Assembly: GCF_051245535.1 (NCBI RefSeq)
Contig: NZ_CP195303.1
Span: 1,178,001-1,242,000 of the forward strand
Length of the DNA stretch: 64,000 bases
Reading direction: 5' to 3'
Origin: Micavibrio aeruginosavorus_D
GTDB taxonomy: Bacteria > Pseudomonadota > Alphaproteobacteria > Micavibrionales > Micavibrionaceae
Positions 45,559 through 56,300 of the stretch are shown one piece after another. Positions within the stretch are counted from its first letter, which is position 1; each line of letters starts with the position of its first letter. The notes below the pieces were generated by a model that searched no databases, was not told the origin of the DNA, and worked only from the letters and a program-made list of their open reading frames with translations. A program made the position numbers and the translations under genes.

Positions 45559-45579
45559 TCCGTTTGTAACCGGAAAAAA

Positions 45580-45608
45580 CAAAAACCTCCCGCAAGGGAG
45601 GTTTTTTT
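45580..45608 (+). terminator. Terminator of hmp
   Basis: A stem CCTCCC/GGGAGG with a GCAA loop and seven T, just after the hmp stop. Confidence 0.9.
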
Positions 45609-45614
45609 GTGGAA

Positions 45615-45699
45615 TGGTGCCCCAGGTCGGACTCGAACCAACACACCTCTCGGTACCGCATTTTGAGTGCGGCGCGTCTACCAATTCCACCACTGGGGC
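45615..45699 (-). tRNA. tRNA-Leu (anticodon CAA)
   Basis: The minus strand gives an 85-base cloverleaf with a long variable arm: acceptor GCCCCAG/CTGGGGC, an anticodon stem CCGCA/TGCGG around the loop CTCAAAA, GGTTCGAGTCC in the T-arm, and an encoded CCA. Confidence 0.97.
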
Positions 45700-45775
45700 A
45701 CTGGCGGGGACTATAGGCAAAAATTATCCGCGGATCAATAGGATAAATTTGATAAAAATCAGTGGGTTGGCGTTT

Positions 45776-48304
45776 TTATTTGCCAATACCCACCCAATCC
45801 GTGCCGTTGCAATACTGCATCACGCTGTGCGTCGTATTGTAAATCATCGTGCCCGTATCACCCGTCGGGTTAGAACACCCCGTCCCAACCGGGGGCGTTC
45901 CCGCCGCCGGCGTGATGATGATTTTTCCATTCCCGCCTACGGCGTTTTGCGCGCCATTCCCCGGCCCGCCATTGGCCGCCGCCCCAGAACTCACGTTCCC
46001 GGCACTGCCCAATGTGATCGTGCCGCCGCTGATACTGAACCCGCCACCACCACCGCCGAACACGCCACTACATGCACCGCCGTTTGTGGATGATCCACAG
46101 GAGCCACCCTCGCCACCAGCACCACCGGCACCGCCGTAGGTGGACGTAGCGCCATTATTTTCGTTACCACCGCCGCCGCCGCCGCCATAGGTTACGCCGC
46201 TTCCGTTTTGACGGCGGTTACCACCCTTGCCACCATTGAATGGTGTTGTCGCACCTCCGGAACCACCTGTATCCAGACTTGGCACCAAACCACCCGACCC
46301 AACCCATATATCCAGTTGTTCCGCAGGCGTGACCGTCACGGTCGCCGAGGCATACCCGCCGCCACCGCCACGCGATTGTGTTTCCGGTGCGCCATCAACA
46401 CCGCCACCGCCGCCGCCGCCGCCGCCAACAACCAGCAATTCAGCATTGCTATTGCGCCGTGCCGCCGTTGCACCGCCACCGCCACCGGCAGCGCGCTGGC
46501 TCTGGGAATCCAGTGCGCCACTGCCGCCCGCGCCAAAGGCCTCAATGGTCACCTCATAACAATCAGCAGGGATGTTATAGGTATTCGTGCCCGTTACGGT
46601 GATTTCGGTTGGCGTCGTATTGCACGATCCACCCCCGCCACCGCTGGCAACTTCACCCATGGAAATCCAATCCGACCCATTGCAATATTGCATGACGCCG
46701 CTGGTTGAATTGAAAATGATTTGCCCTTCGGCCCGGAACGGATTGGTGCAAATGCCACCTTCCGGATTGTCATACAACGCCGCCACTTCATCAGCGGCCA
46801 GAACACGACCATACATCCGTACATCGTCCATCAAACCGTTAAAGGCCCGCGCCGTTCCGTTATCATTGCCAATATTCAAATTGGCCGTTTCTGCCGACGC
46901 CGTTCCGGTTGGCGTTGTTGTCTCGCTCACGCCGACGGGTGATCCGTTCACATAGAAAACAGGATCATTTCCAAGCGCGCCGTAATTATACGTTACCGCA
47001 ACATGCGTCCATGTATTCAGCGGAATGATCGCCGAGCTGGATCCCCACACCCCATTGTTCCCGCTCCATCGCGAAGCCTCGAACACCAGGTGGCCCGGTG
47101 TAAGCAGATAGAAAATGAATGATTCCTGGCCGCCATTTCGCTTGTCAATAATGCGTCCGCGATCACTCTCACCCCAGCCACGCGGATAAATCCATGCCGC
47201 AACGGTCAGGGTATTGATGTCATTGAAAACAGGGTGCGTGTACACGATGACGGTATCGTTCGCGCCATCAAAATCCAGTGCCCCATTAACCCGCCCGCCG
47301 CTCGGTTGCCATGTTGGGCCACCGCCCAATGTGCCGATATTGGCGTTTGGTGAACTGTCTGTTGCGATCAAACCGCTAGATTCGTCAAACTTCCACCGCC
47401 CCAGCAAGCTGGAATGCGCGGGTGCCGCACCGGATTGTAGAACTTCCTCGACTTCAGTCGGGGACAAGGCACGGTTATAAACCCGTATATCATCCATGGC
47501 CCCCAGAAGAGTTCCAGCACCGGCCAACTGGCTGCGCCCCAGCCAGAGAGCCGCATTATTTTGTAGCGGCGTAAATGGGCCGGAACCAAAAGCAGCCGAA
47601 ACGCCATTGACATACATATTCAATTCTTGTGCCGCATTGTCCCACGTACAGGCCAGATGGTACCAGACCCCCAACGAAGGCCCGACATTTTGCTCAATCT
47701 GCCGCCACGTCGTGCCATCATGGAAGCCGCAGGCCAGAACGTAGTTTGATCCATTATAATAAAGGTAGAAACGGTAATTCGCCTGCCCCGCCGTGCCCTT
47801 TTCAAAGAAATAATTGGCGGCCACCGCGCCATCGAAACGGGCCCACGTTGTCAGCGTAAAAGATGACAGGTCAAGCGTGGCCGTGTCCGGCGTGGTCAGG
47901 TAATCATTGTTGCCATCGAACAAAAGCGCCCCGCCGCGGACACCCGATATCCATGCCGATGCTGTGTTCATATTGGTCAGGTCCGCATCATGCAGCCCGG
48001 TCGTATCGGAGGCCACGGCGCTGCCGCTGGCCTCATCCAATTTCCAACGCGCCACCAGCCCATCGGTCGGGCCGTTATTGCCACCGGGCGCCATTGTCGC
48101 CCCCATGGAAATCCAGTTGGTGTCATCGCAATATTGCATCGTGCCATACGATGTATTGTAGATAACTTTCCCCTCGGTCCCGACAGGATTGGCACACGCG
48201 GCATAAACCGGTTTTGGCGCAACGAAAACAGCCAACAGCACCATAGTCGCCGCGATGGACGCCCATTTTTTGCTGATCTGTATCTTCCCCATTATCCGGC
48301 TCAC
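45776..48304 (-). CDS. Exported LamG-domain surface protein with MQYC modules
   Basis: An 842-residue secreted protein. A signal peptide with hydrophobic core IAATMVLLAVFVAP ends at VYA. Three copies of a module with pattern C-x2-P-x-(G or R)-x2-G-x3-(Y/F)N-x5-MQYC-x4-W lie near residues 36-68, 530-562 and 810-842. Two LamG (concanavalin-like) domains occupy about 80-285 (RWKLDEASG ... LLFDGNNDYL) and 300-520 (RWKFDESSG ... LDFDGANDTV). A glycine-rich region follows from about 570 (PADCYEVTIEAFGAGG). LamG domains bind sugars or proteins, so an adhesive role is plausible. The GTG start at 48304 has AAGGA upstream; ATG at 48292 is an alternative. Last gene of the three-gene surface operon. Confidence 0.8.
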   Translation of the reverse strand: MSRIMGKIQISKKWASIAATMVLLAVFVAPKPVYAACANPVGTEGKVIYNTSYGTMQYCDDTNWISMGATMAPGGNNGPTDGLVARWKLDEASGSAVASDTTGLHDADLTNMNTASAWISGVRGGALLFDGNNDYLTTPDTATLDLSSFTLTTWARFDGAVAANYFFEKGTAGQANYRFYLYYNGSNYVLACGFHDGTTWRQIEQNVGPSLGVWYHLACTWDNAAQELNMYVNGVSAAFGSGPFTPLQNNAALWLGRSQLAGAGTLLGAMDDIRVYNRALSPTEVEEVLQSGAAPAHSSLLGRWKFDESSGLIATDSSPNANIGTLGGGPTWQPSGGRVNGALDFDGANDTVIVYTHPVFNDINTLTVAAWIYPRGWGESDRGRIIDKRNGGQESFIFYLLTPGHLVFEASRWSGNNGVWGSSSAIIPLNTWTHVAVTYNYGALGNDPVFYVNGSPVGVSETTTPTGTASAETANLNIGNDNGTARAFNGLMDDVRMYGRVLAADEVAALYDNPEGGICTNPFRAEGQIIFNSTSGVMQYCNGSDWISMGEVASGGGGGSCNTTPTEITVTGTNTYNIPADCYEVTIEAFGAGGSGALDSQSQRAAGGGGGATAARRNSNAELLVVGGGGGGGGGVDGAPETQSRGGGGGYASATVTVTPAEQLDIWVGSGGLVPSLDTGGSGGATTPFNGGKGGNRRQNGSGVTYGGGGGGGNENNGATSTYGGAGGAGGEGGSCGSSTNGGACSGVFGGGGGGFSISGGTITLGSAGNVSSGAAANGGPGNGAQNAVGGNGKIIITPAAGTPPVGTGCSNPTGDTGTMIYNTTHSVMQYCNGTDWVGIGK

Positions 48305-48317
48305 TGTTCTTTATTCC

Positions 48318-50312
48318 TTATTCCGGCCCCATTGAAACCCATGTATCGCCTTCGCAGAATTGCATGACACTGTGCGTGGTGTTGTAGGTCATATCCCCGG
48401 CAACGCCCGTCGGGTTGCTGCACCCGGCTCCGCCGTTACCGTTCGCCCCCATCGGAACCCAGTTTGTCCCGTTGCAATATTGCATGACATGGTGGGTGGA
48501 ATTGTAAACAATGTCCCCCTCGTCGCCCGCCGGGGTCGTACATGATCCACCCGCCGGATTGACCTTGCGCACGCATCGCGCGGTGTTGATTTCGTCCTTC
48601 ACGGGGTTCCCCTGAACACCATCGGGCATGTTCTGGCGCCACGCTGTGAATTGGCCGTTATCCGACGATGACCATAGGCGCCGCTGCTCTCCTGATGCAC
48701 CGGCATTCAATTCAAACCCACCAATGGCCACACGGTTGTCGCGCAAAATGGCCAATTCATCCAATGCTGGCAAATACCAGTCGCCGCGTCCATTCGCCGA
48801 CAGATCACCACAATATTGCGCAGCCTGGTGCGGTTGCACCCCGCCCGTTATACTGTCGGCATCCGTGATCAGCAACGATGCCGTGTTGGCCGAACCGCTG
48901 ACCGTGCTGCTGGCGTTACTGACAGTATCGCCACTGGCGTTTGCGTTGTTATAGGCAAATGTTGACCGCGTCCCCGTACACGCCGACCCGTTCCATGTCA
49001 TCCCGGCATCGCAATGTGTCGTGTACATGGGAAAACTGCCATCCGGCGATGTACCGGCATAGACCGAGCCATCCGAACATTCCTGACCAATCGTGCTACA
49101 CCCGCTGGGGGCACCACCTGATCCGCCGCCGCCGACATTGAGCGTCACAAGCTTTCCAGCCAAGGTTGACGTGACATAGGCATACGATCCGTTGACAATA
49201 ATATCCTGCGCCCCGTTCAGTTCGGTTGCGTCCTGAAGCGTATAGGCAATCGCCGGATTTGATTTATCGCTGACATCCACAACGGCGACTGAATCACTGT
49301 TGTATGATGTCACGAATACATAATCTCCTACGGCATCCAAGTCTTGTGCCATATCAAACCATGTTGAATCGGCCAAGGTTCCGGTGACAAAGACACCCCA
49401 ATCATTCGAAAGATCGACGATACCCAAGCGATCCCGCTCGCGTGCGACGGCATAGGCATAATCCCCTGATACATCCAGTGTCTGCATGCCATAATAATAC
49501 GTTGTATCGGGACCAAGGACGTCCATGACGCTGGGGGAACCCGGTGTGCTGATATCAATAACACCGAACGCGCCCTGATAAGTAACCACATAAGCGCGGT
49601 CGCCAGCAATTTTAATATCCGTCGTATAATCCAGATTGGCATCAAACGCCGTTCCGCCAATCGTCGGCGGCACGTTCCAGACATTCAGCGCCGTAACCCC
49701 AGTATCCAATGTCTGCAACGTGACATAGGCCTGACCGCCAACCACATCAATACCTGTCGCACGGTCCAGTGTGGTGGCATTGGTTTGCGATGTTGCAATT
49801 GTCGGTGCATCGGGATCTGTTACATCAATAACATACACCGTGTCATTGGGATCGCCGGTCACATAAGCTTCATCATTATTGATGGCAACAACGCGCGTCG
49901 CCCCGGTGACCGCAACACTGCCGCGCATAACCGGATTTGCCGGGCTGCTGATATCAACAACGGTCAGCGTATCCGCCGCCTCGTCAACGACATAAAGAAA
50001 ATTCCCGGCCATGGACATGCGCCCCGGGGCCGCAATACCCGTATCCGTATCTATGATTGCAGGCTGGCCAACCGACGCACCGGTATCCGTACCATACGCA
50101 ATGGCGACCCAGTTCGTGTTGTCGCAATATTGCATGACCTTATAACTGGCATTGAACATCATATCCCCGGCCGCACCGACCGGGCTGGCGCACGCAGCCA
50201 GCGCCGTGTTGGACATGCCGCCCGCTGCGGCTGCGCCAAGCGCTGCCGAGACGAGGAATGATGAGATATACCGTTTCAGGGATAAAGACCGCGGTACAGA
50301 GGGCTGTTGCAT
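48318..50312 (-). CDS. Exported LVIVD-repeat / DUF1566 surface protein with MQYC modules
   Basis: A 664-residue exported protein from the ATG at 50312. A signal peptide (SFLVSAALGAAAAGG, cleaved near ALA) is followed by an MQYC module (CASPVGAAGDMMFN ...). Next come LVIVD-type propeller repeats, such as FLYVVDEAADTLTVVDISSP, AYVTGDPNDTVYVIDVTDP and YVFVTSYNSDSVAVVDVSD. A cysteine-rich DUF1566/Lcl domain (GDWYLPALDELAILRDN, then WSSSD and ARCVRKV) is next, and two more MQYC modules end the protein. AAGG precedes the ATG. It starts 14 bp after the stop of the giant gene and ends 13 bp before the LamG gene, so the three form one operon. Confidence 0.8.
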   Translation of the reverse strand: MQQPSVPRSLSLKRYISSFLVSAALGAAAAGGMSNTALAACASPVGAAGDMMFNASYKVMQYCDNTNWVAIAYGTDTGASVGQPAIIDTDTGIAAPGRMSMAGNFLYVVDEAADTLTVVDISSPANPVMRGSVAVTGATRVVAINNDEAYVTGDPNDTVYVIDVTDPDAPTIATSQTNATTLDRATGIDVVGGQAYVTLQTLDTGVTALNVWNVPPTIGGTAFDANLDYTTDIKIAGDRAYVVTYQGAFGVIDISTPGSPSVMDVLGPDTTYYYGMQTLDVSGDYAYAVARERDRLGIVDLSNDWGVFVTGTLADSTWFDMAQDLDAVGDYVFVTSYNSDSVAVVDVSDKSNPAIAYTLQDATELNGAQDIIVNGSYAYVTSTLAGKLVTLNVGGGGSGGAPSGCSTIGQECSDGSVYAGTSPDGSFPMYTTHCDAGMTWNGSACTGTRSTFAYNNANASGDTVSNASSTVSGSANTASLLITDADSITGGVQPHQAAQYCGDLSANGRGDWYLPALDELAILRDNRVAIGGFELNAGASGEQRRLWSSSDNGQFTAWRQNMPDGVQGNPVKDEINTARCVRKVNPAGGSCTTPAGDEGDIVYNSTHHVMQYCNGTNWVPMGANGNGGAGCSNPTGVAGDMTYNTTHSVMQFCEGDTWVSMGPE

Positions 50313-50326
50313 GGGACAGCCTTTCT

Positions 50327-53300
50327 TTATTCGGCTCTGCGGCGACGACGCAGGCCCGTGTTGTTCCACATAAAGGCCAGCCCCAGACCACCCAGAATAA
50401 CAACGATACCCGCAGCCATACCGGCACCAAATCCGGCCTTGCCAATACCGTAACCGGTATGGGCCTTCATGCCGTTCATATCCGCGCGCAAATCATCGAT
50501 GGAGGAAACCATCGCCGTCTGTTCCGTTTTCAACGAGGCCAGCTCGGCTTTCAAATCGTCGTTCTCAGCCTTCAGCGTTTTGGTCGCCTCGATCAGCGGT
50601 GCGACAAAGCCCGTATAGTTGACCGATTTCGTACCCATCTCGTCACTGGCCGTACGAACCAGTTCAGGGAATACTTTTTCCACTTCCTGCGCCATCACAC
50701 CCAGTTCCAATTGGCCGGATACATCATCGCGCATACGGAAGCTATAGGTATCGATCTGATCCAAGCGCGCCAGAACGTCCTGGGCATCCAGTTGCTGAAT
50801 GTCGGTTTTCAAACGAATATCGGACGTGTCAGTCAGCACCCCGGTGTAGGTAATATCGCCCTGCGCATGCAGTGCAACACCTGTGCTGAGGTTTGTGAAG
50901 TAGCCGCCATAACCGGTCGAACTGCTGGATGAACCATACACACCATATGTGACACCCGACGCACCGGAAGCCGTTCCGCGAACACCCGTGGCCGTGGCCG
51001 TCGTGCTGGTCGTGCTACCCCAGACGGCAACACCGGCACCCGTGTTTGCAACACCGCCAACACCGGTACCACCCGATGCCGTGTTGTTACCATACATACC
51101 AAAGCCCGATGAGCTGGCCGCTGTACCCCAAACGCCCGCTGTAGAGCCGCTCGTGGCCGAGTTCGCCCCCAGAACACCGGCACCGGCCGTGCTGGAACTG
51201 CTGCCATGAACGCCATAAACCCCACCGGACGTACCTGTTGAGTTCCCTCTTACGCCTGTGGCCCCAGCCGTTGTGCTGCTTGTGATACCCAAGACGCCAA
51301 AACCCGCGCCAGCGTTTGCGACACCACCAACGCCAATACCCGCCGAAGCCGCGTTAATCCCGTACACACCAAAACCAGTTGCGCTTGCCGCAGAGCCATA
51401 GACACCTGATGTAGAGCCACTGACTGCCGTGTTATCCCCAAAAATACCAACACCTGACGTGCTGCTGGTCGTACCCCGAACACCACCAACCCCACCGGTG
51501 TTATTTGCAACACCAGTTACACCAGTGCCTGATGCCGCCGTACTCGTGCCGTAAACACCAGTACCGGCCGCGCTGTTTACACCATACACGGCAAAGCCAG
51601 ATGCGCTGGCCGCTTCGCCATAAACACCGCTCGCCGTGCCGCTGGTACCCCATGAACGGCCATAAATTGCCTTGGCTGCGCCCGTGGTGTTGATCGAAGA
51701 ATAAATACCCGTGCCCGTGGCCGTGCCGTTTGTAGAAGACACGGACAGCATCGTTCCCGATGTCATCGACGTCGACGCCATGGACAACGCCGTTTGCGTC
51801 GTCAGCGTGTTCCAGTTCCACGTTTGTGCAAAATTTAGGTTGTTAATCGTATTGGTTGCCGTGGCCGCCGTCAGGGCACTGATCGCACCGCCACCGCCGC
51901 ACGCCGCGTTTTCCCATGTCGTCCCATCGTAAACCAGACATTCGCCGTTGGCCGGGCTCGCCAATGTGACATCGGACAAGCCAGTCAGACCCAGATAGGT
52001 CGGCAAGTTCCCGGTCACGCCACCCATGGCGATTTTGTCACCCACGCTGACCACACCGCTGACGCTCAATGTCGTGCTGGCCTGATCCCATGTGAAATCC
52101 GCCGTCCCGGCCAGATCGCCATTGGAGTTAAACTGAACGTTCGTGTCGGCACCACCCGGTGTTGCACCACCGCCACCGCCCGCGCACGGAGCCCATGCGC
52201 CGCCGGAATTTTTACATTCGATCACGCCTGCATTATCACGGATACCATAACCAGTGGACCCGCGTGTTGCGCCCCAGTTGAGGTACATGCTGGCGGCGAG
52301 GCCAATATCATCAGTCGAATACAGGCCCCAGCCACCGCCAGCATTGGTGTTGGTGAAATAACCGCCATAGCCAGCAGCGCTGGCGTTGTTTCCATAGACG
52401 CCATAAGTGGTCCCCGTGCTCGCACCGGCGTTACCATAGACACCTATGCCGCTGGTACTGGCGCTGTCAAAATACCCACCCATGGTCGATCCGGTCCCCG
52501 CCGCGGCTTCGCCATAAACGCCATAGGCCGAGCCAGTGCTGTCCGTTCTGAAGAATCCGCCCATGGTAGAGCCTGTAGCCGCTGTGGCCTGCGCACTAAT
52601 CCCTATACCGCTGGTGCTGTCTGTTCCGAAATTCCCGCCATAAGTAGCCGCGCTGGCGCCATATGCCCAGCCAAAGACGCCCGCCGCCCCTGTTCCCGCA
52701 CTATTTGTTGTCCCATAAAGACCGTATGTGCGACCACTGGCCCCGGTGGCAACACCTTCTACAGCGGCACCATTATTGGTGGTGCTGCTGGTTGTGGCAT
52801 AGATCGCGCTGCCCGATGCGGCAGTGTTTGTTGCCGCGACATACAAAACATTCCCGGTTGTCAGCGAAGATGAACCAAGGGCCAAGCCATTCCCGGTGGT
52901 CAACGAATCCCAGTTCCATGTCTGCGTATGGTCCGCATTGGCCAAAGTATTCGCCGCCGTCGCCGCCGTCAGATCACTGATCGCACCGCCACCGCCGCCA
53001 CATGCCGCGTTTTCCCATGTCGTTCCATCGTAAACCAGACATTCGCCGTTGGCCGGGCTCGCCAATGTGACATCGCCCAGATTGGCCAAGGTCATCTCGT
53101 TCGGGGCATTGCCCGCCTGACCCGCGATATTGATACGGTCAGACACATTGATCTTACCCGTTACACCCAGCGTGGAGGTCGCGTTATCCCATGTAAAGGC
53201 CGCGACGCCATCCAGGTCACCATTGGAATTAAACTGTACATACGTATCGGCCCCACCCGGCGTTGCACCGCCGCCAATGGCTTCCCAATCGTTCGCCGCT

Positions 53301-56300
53301 ACCGCGCACATTTCAAATGTGTCCGTGTTGGACATGTAACGAATGGAGCCTTCGCGGGACGCATCGCATGCCTCCCCGCTATAGGCGATCTTAATCGTGC
53401 CTTCAACTTCAAACGCAGTGTCAGCGGACAGGTTTGTCGCTTGCTGGCGGGGATCAATCACCATTTTACCACCAAACAGGCCCATCGTATTATTCGCCTG
53501 AAGGTCAACAGCCTGCTGCACACCCATAAAGATACCCAGAGACTGATCGCCGGTCACACGCGCATAAGTATTGCTCATGCTGCCTTCGCTTGCGCCCGAG
53601 ACGAGACCAATGGCCATGGCCCCCTCACCGACAGTCTGATCCAAGGCCTGATTCAGTTCGTCATCACCAACAAACGCCCCGTCACCTGCGATGACATGCG
53701 ATCCAAGGGCCATACTGTATCGACCCGTGGCCGTTGTCATACCACCTACAGCGGAACTCGCCAAAGCGCCAGACTTCGCCCAACGACCGAGCGTAACAGC
53801 ACCTTCTTCCGAAGCAATAGCACCACGCCCCAAGGCAATCGCACCTTCGCCAAACCCACCAATTTGCGCGCCATCACCGATGGCAAAACCACCGAAAGCT
53901 CCAGACGACGATCCATTACCAATCGCAACGCTATTGGTCTCGCTCGCCACGGTCTGCGGACCGAGTGCCAGACTGTTCTCGCCCTGGGCCTCAGCCTGGG
54001 TACCAATGGCAACACTTCCCAACCCGCTTGCGATTGGGGCATTACCAATGGCCACACTCACTTCGCCACTTGCCGTTGGCCCATCGCCCAAGGCAACGCT
54101 CGCAATCCCTATGTTCGCATCGTCCCACTCGGCATCATATGCACCGCCTGCACGGAATGCGCCCTTTGTTCTGTTGAAGAACATGCGCATATCTTCGTTA
54201 CCCGTAGTCGTATCATCCATCTGGGTCGAACCCACGATGAAATCGCCAGCCGCTGTGTAAACAAAATTCGCATCCGCCGCGAACGCGTTGCCGGAGTTAA
54301 ACTGGATCTGGCGATCCGCACCCGCCGCGCTCGGCGTGCTGGCGGTACACGCGCCATCAACCCATGCCGCGCCGTTATAAACCAAGCACTCACCATTGGC
54401 CGCGGATGAAATCGCAACGTCATCCATACCGTTCAAAACCAGACGGTTCGGCGCATTGCCTGCTTGACCGGAAATATTGATACGGTCGGACACGTTGACC
54501 GCACCCGTCACGCTCAAGGTTGTTGTCCCTTGGTTCCAGGTGAAATCCGCCGTCCCATGCAAATCGCCATTGGAGTTAAATTGAACGTTTGTATCAGCCC
54601 CGCCCGGTGTTGCACCAGCGACGCCACAGGCACCATCCGCCCAGACCGAACCATTATAAACCAGACATTCACCGTTTACGGCGGACGCAATCGTCACATC
54701 ACCCAGATCATCCAGGTCCTCGACAAAGTTGCTGACCGGCGGATCACCGGCAACTTGCTCAATATTGCCACCAATTTCTTCCCATCCACTGGCTGTCTCT
54801 GCGCAGACTTCGAACGTGTCGGTGCTGCTCATATAACGGATGGAGCCTTCGCGCGAGGCGTCGCACGCTTCGTTGCTGTAGGAAATTTTGATTGTGCCTT
54901 CGACTTCGAACGCCGTGTCGGCGGACAGGTTGCTGGCCGGAACGCGCGGATCGATGACCATTTTGCCACCCAACAGGCTCATCTGGTTATTTGCCGAGAC
55001 AACCAGACCGTCCTGATCACCCATGAAAATGCCCATGGATTGAACGCCCGTGACTTGGGATGGCGTTGTGATTGTTACAGCGTCATCAATCAAGCCATAA
55101 GCAACAGATCCATCACCCAAGCCGCTCCCCGCAACGCCATTACCCGCCGCGACACTAGAACCAAAAGCGATGCTTGTTTGACCGCTGGCATTTGTATTAA
55201 ACCCGAAAGCCGCGCTGGCCAAACCACCCGCTACACTATTCCTTCCCGCTGCAAACGCAAAATTACCCGTTGCCGCAGCATAGGACCCCAGAGCGACGCT
55301 CCCCTCAGCCGTTGCAGCCGTGCCGTTACCCGCCGCAAAGCTGGAATTTCCAGAGGCCGTAACACTGTCGCCTAATGCAATACTGGCAAGACCAACACTT
55401 GCATCATCCCACTCATCAGAACCCGCGTACCCCGCACGAAATGCCCCTTTTGTTTTATTAAAGAACATTCGCATATCACTGCCAGCGCCATCATCCATCT
55501 GGCTGGAACCAACAATGAAATCGCCCGCAGACGTATAAACAAAATTCGTGTCCGCCGCCAACGATCCGCTGGAATTAAACTGAACCTGACGATCCGCACC
55601 CGCGGCTCCGACCGAGCCGGAACCGATCGTGCCTACGACCCAATCGGTACCGTCGAAGATAATGGCGTTCCCGTTGACCGCACCCGTTGTATCCACATCC
55701 GTCAAATCGCCAAAACGCATCAATTGCGGAACACTGCCCGCTTGACCGGCAATATTAATACGGTCAGAAACATTCACACGGCCCGTGACGTTCAACGCGC
55801 TGGACCCTTCCGTCCATGTAAAGCCCGGAGAGCCAGCCAATGTGCCGCTGCTGTTAAACTGCACTTCCGTATCCGCACCACCCGCGCCAGAGACGTTGGC
55901 AATGTCGATACAATTCAAACCAGCTTCATCGCAATATTCCGTGGCGCCGACTTTACCATTCACATCAAGTCGCAAATCCAAATCGGCCGCAACATACGAA
56001 CCAAGGCTGATCCGGCCATCGGGCTGAATCCACATGGGCACCTGCCCCGCGCCGGCATTCCAGGTATTAAAGATCAGGCCCGCAGAATCTGCCGAAGATC
56101 CAAGCACTGACGATACGCCAGCCCCCAGATTAGCGCCGTTCATAAAGATGATTCCGCCAAGCGTTTCATCGACGGCGCTCGGGTGACCGCGCAAGACCAC
56201 GTTTGCGGTATCTCCGCTATTTGTACCCGACACCATCAATGTTCGCGTGGTTCCGCCAAATGGCGCGACACTGGTCGTGCCGATACCAACATTACCATCA

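Noticed and set aside
52928..54409. A 493-codon open frame opposite the giant fibre gene
   Set aside because: It lies wholly inside a repetitive minus-strand gene and contains only repeated antisense motifs.
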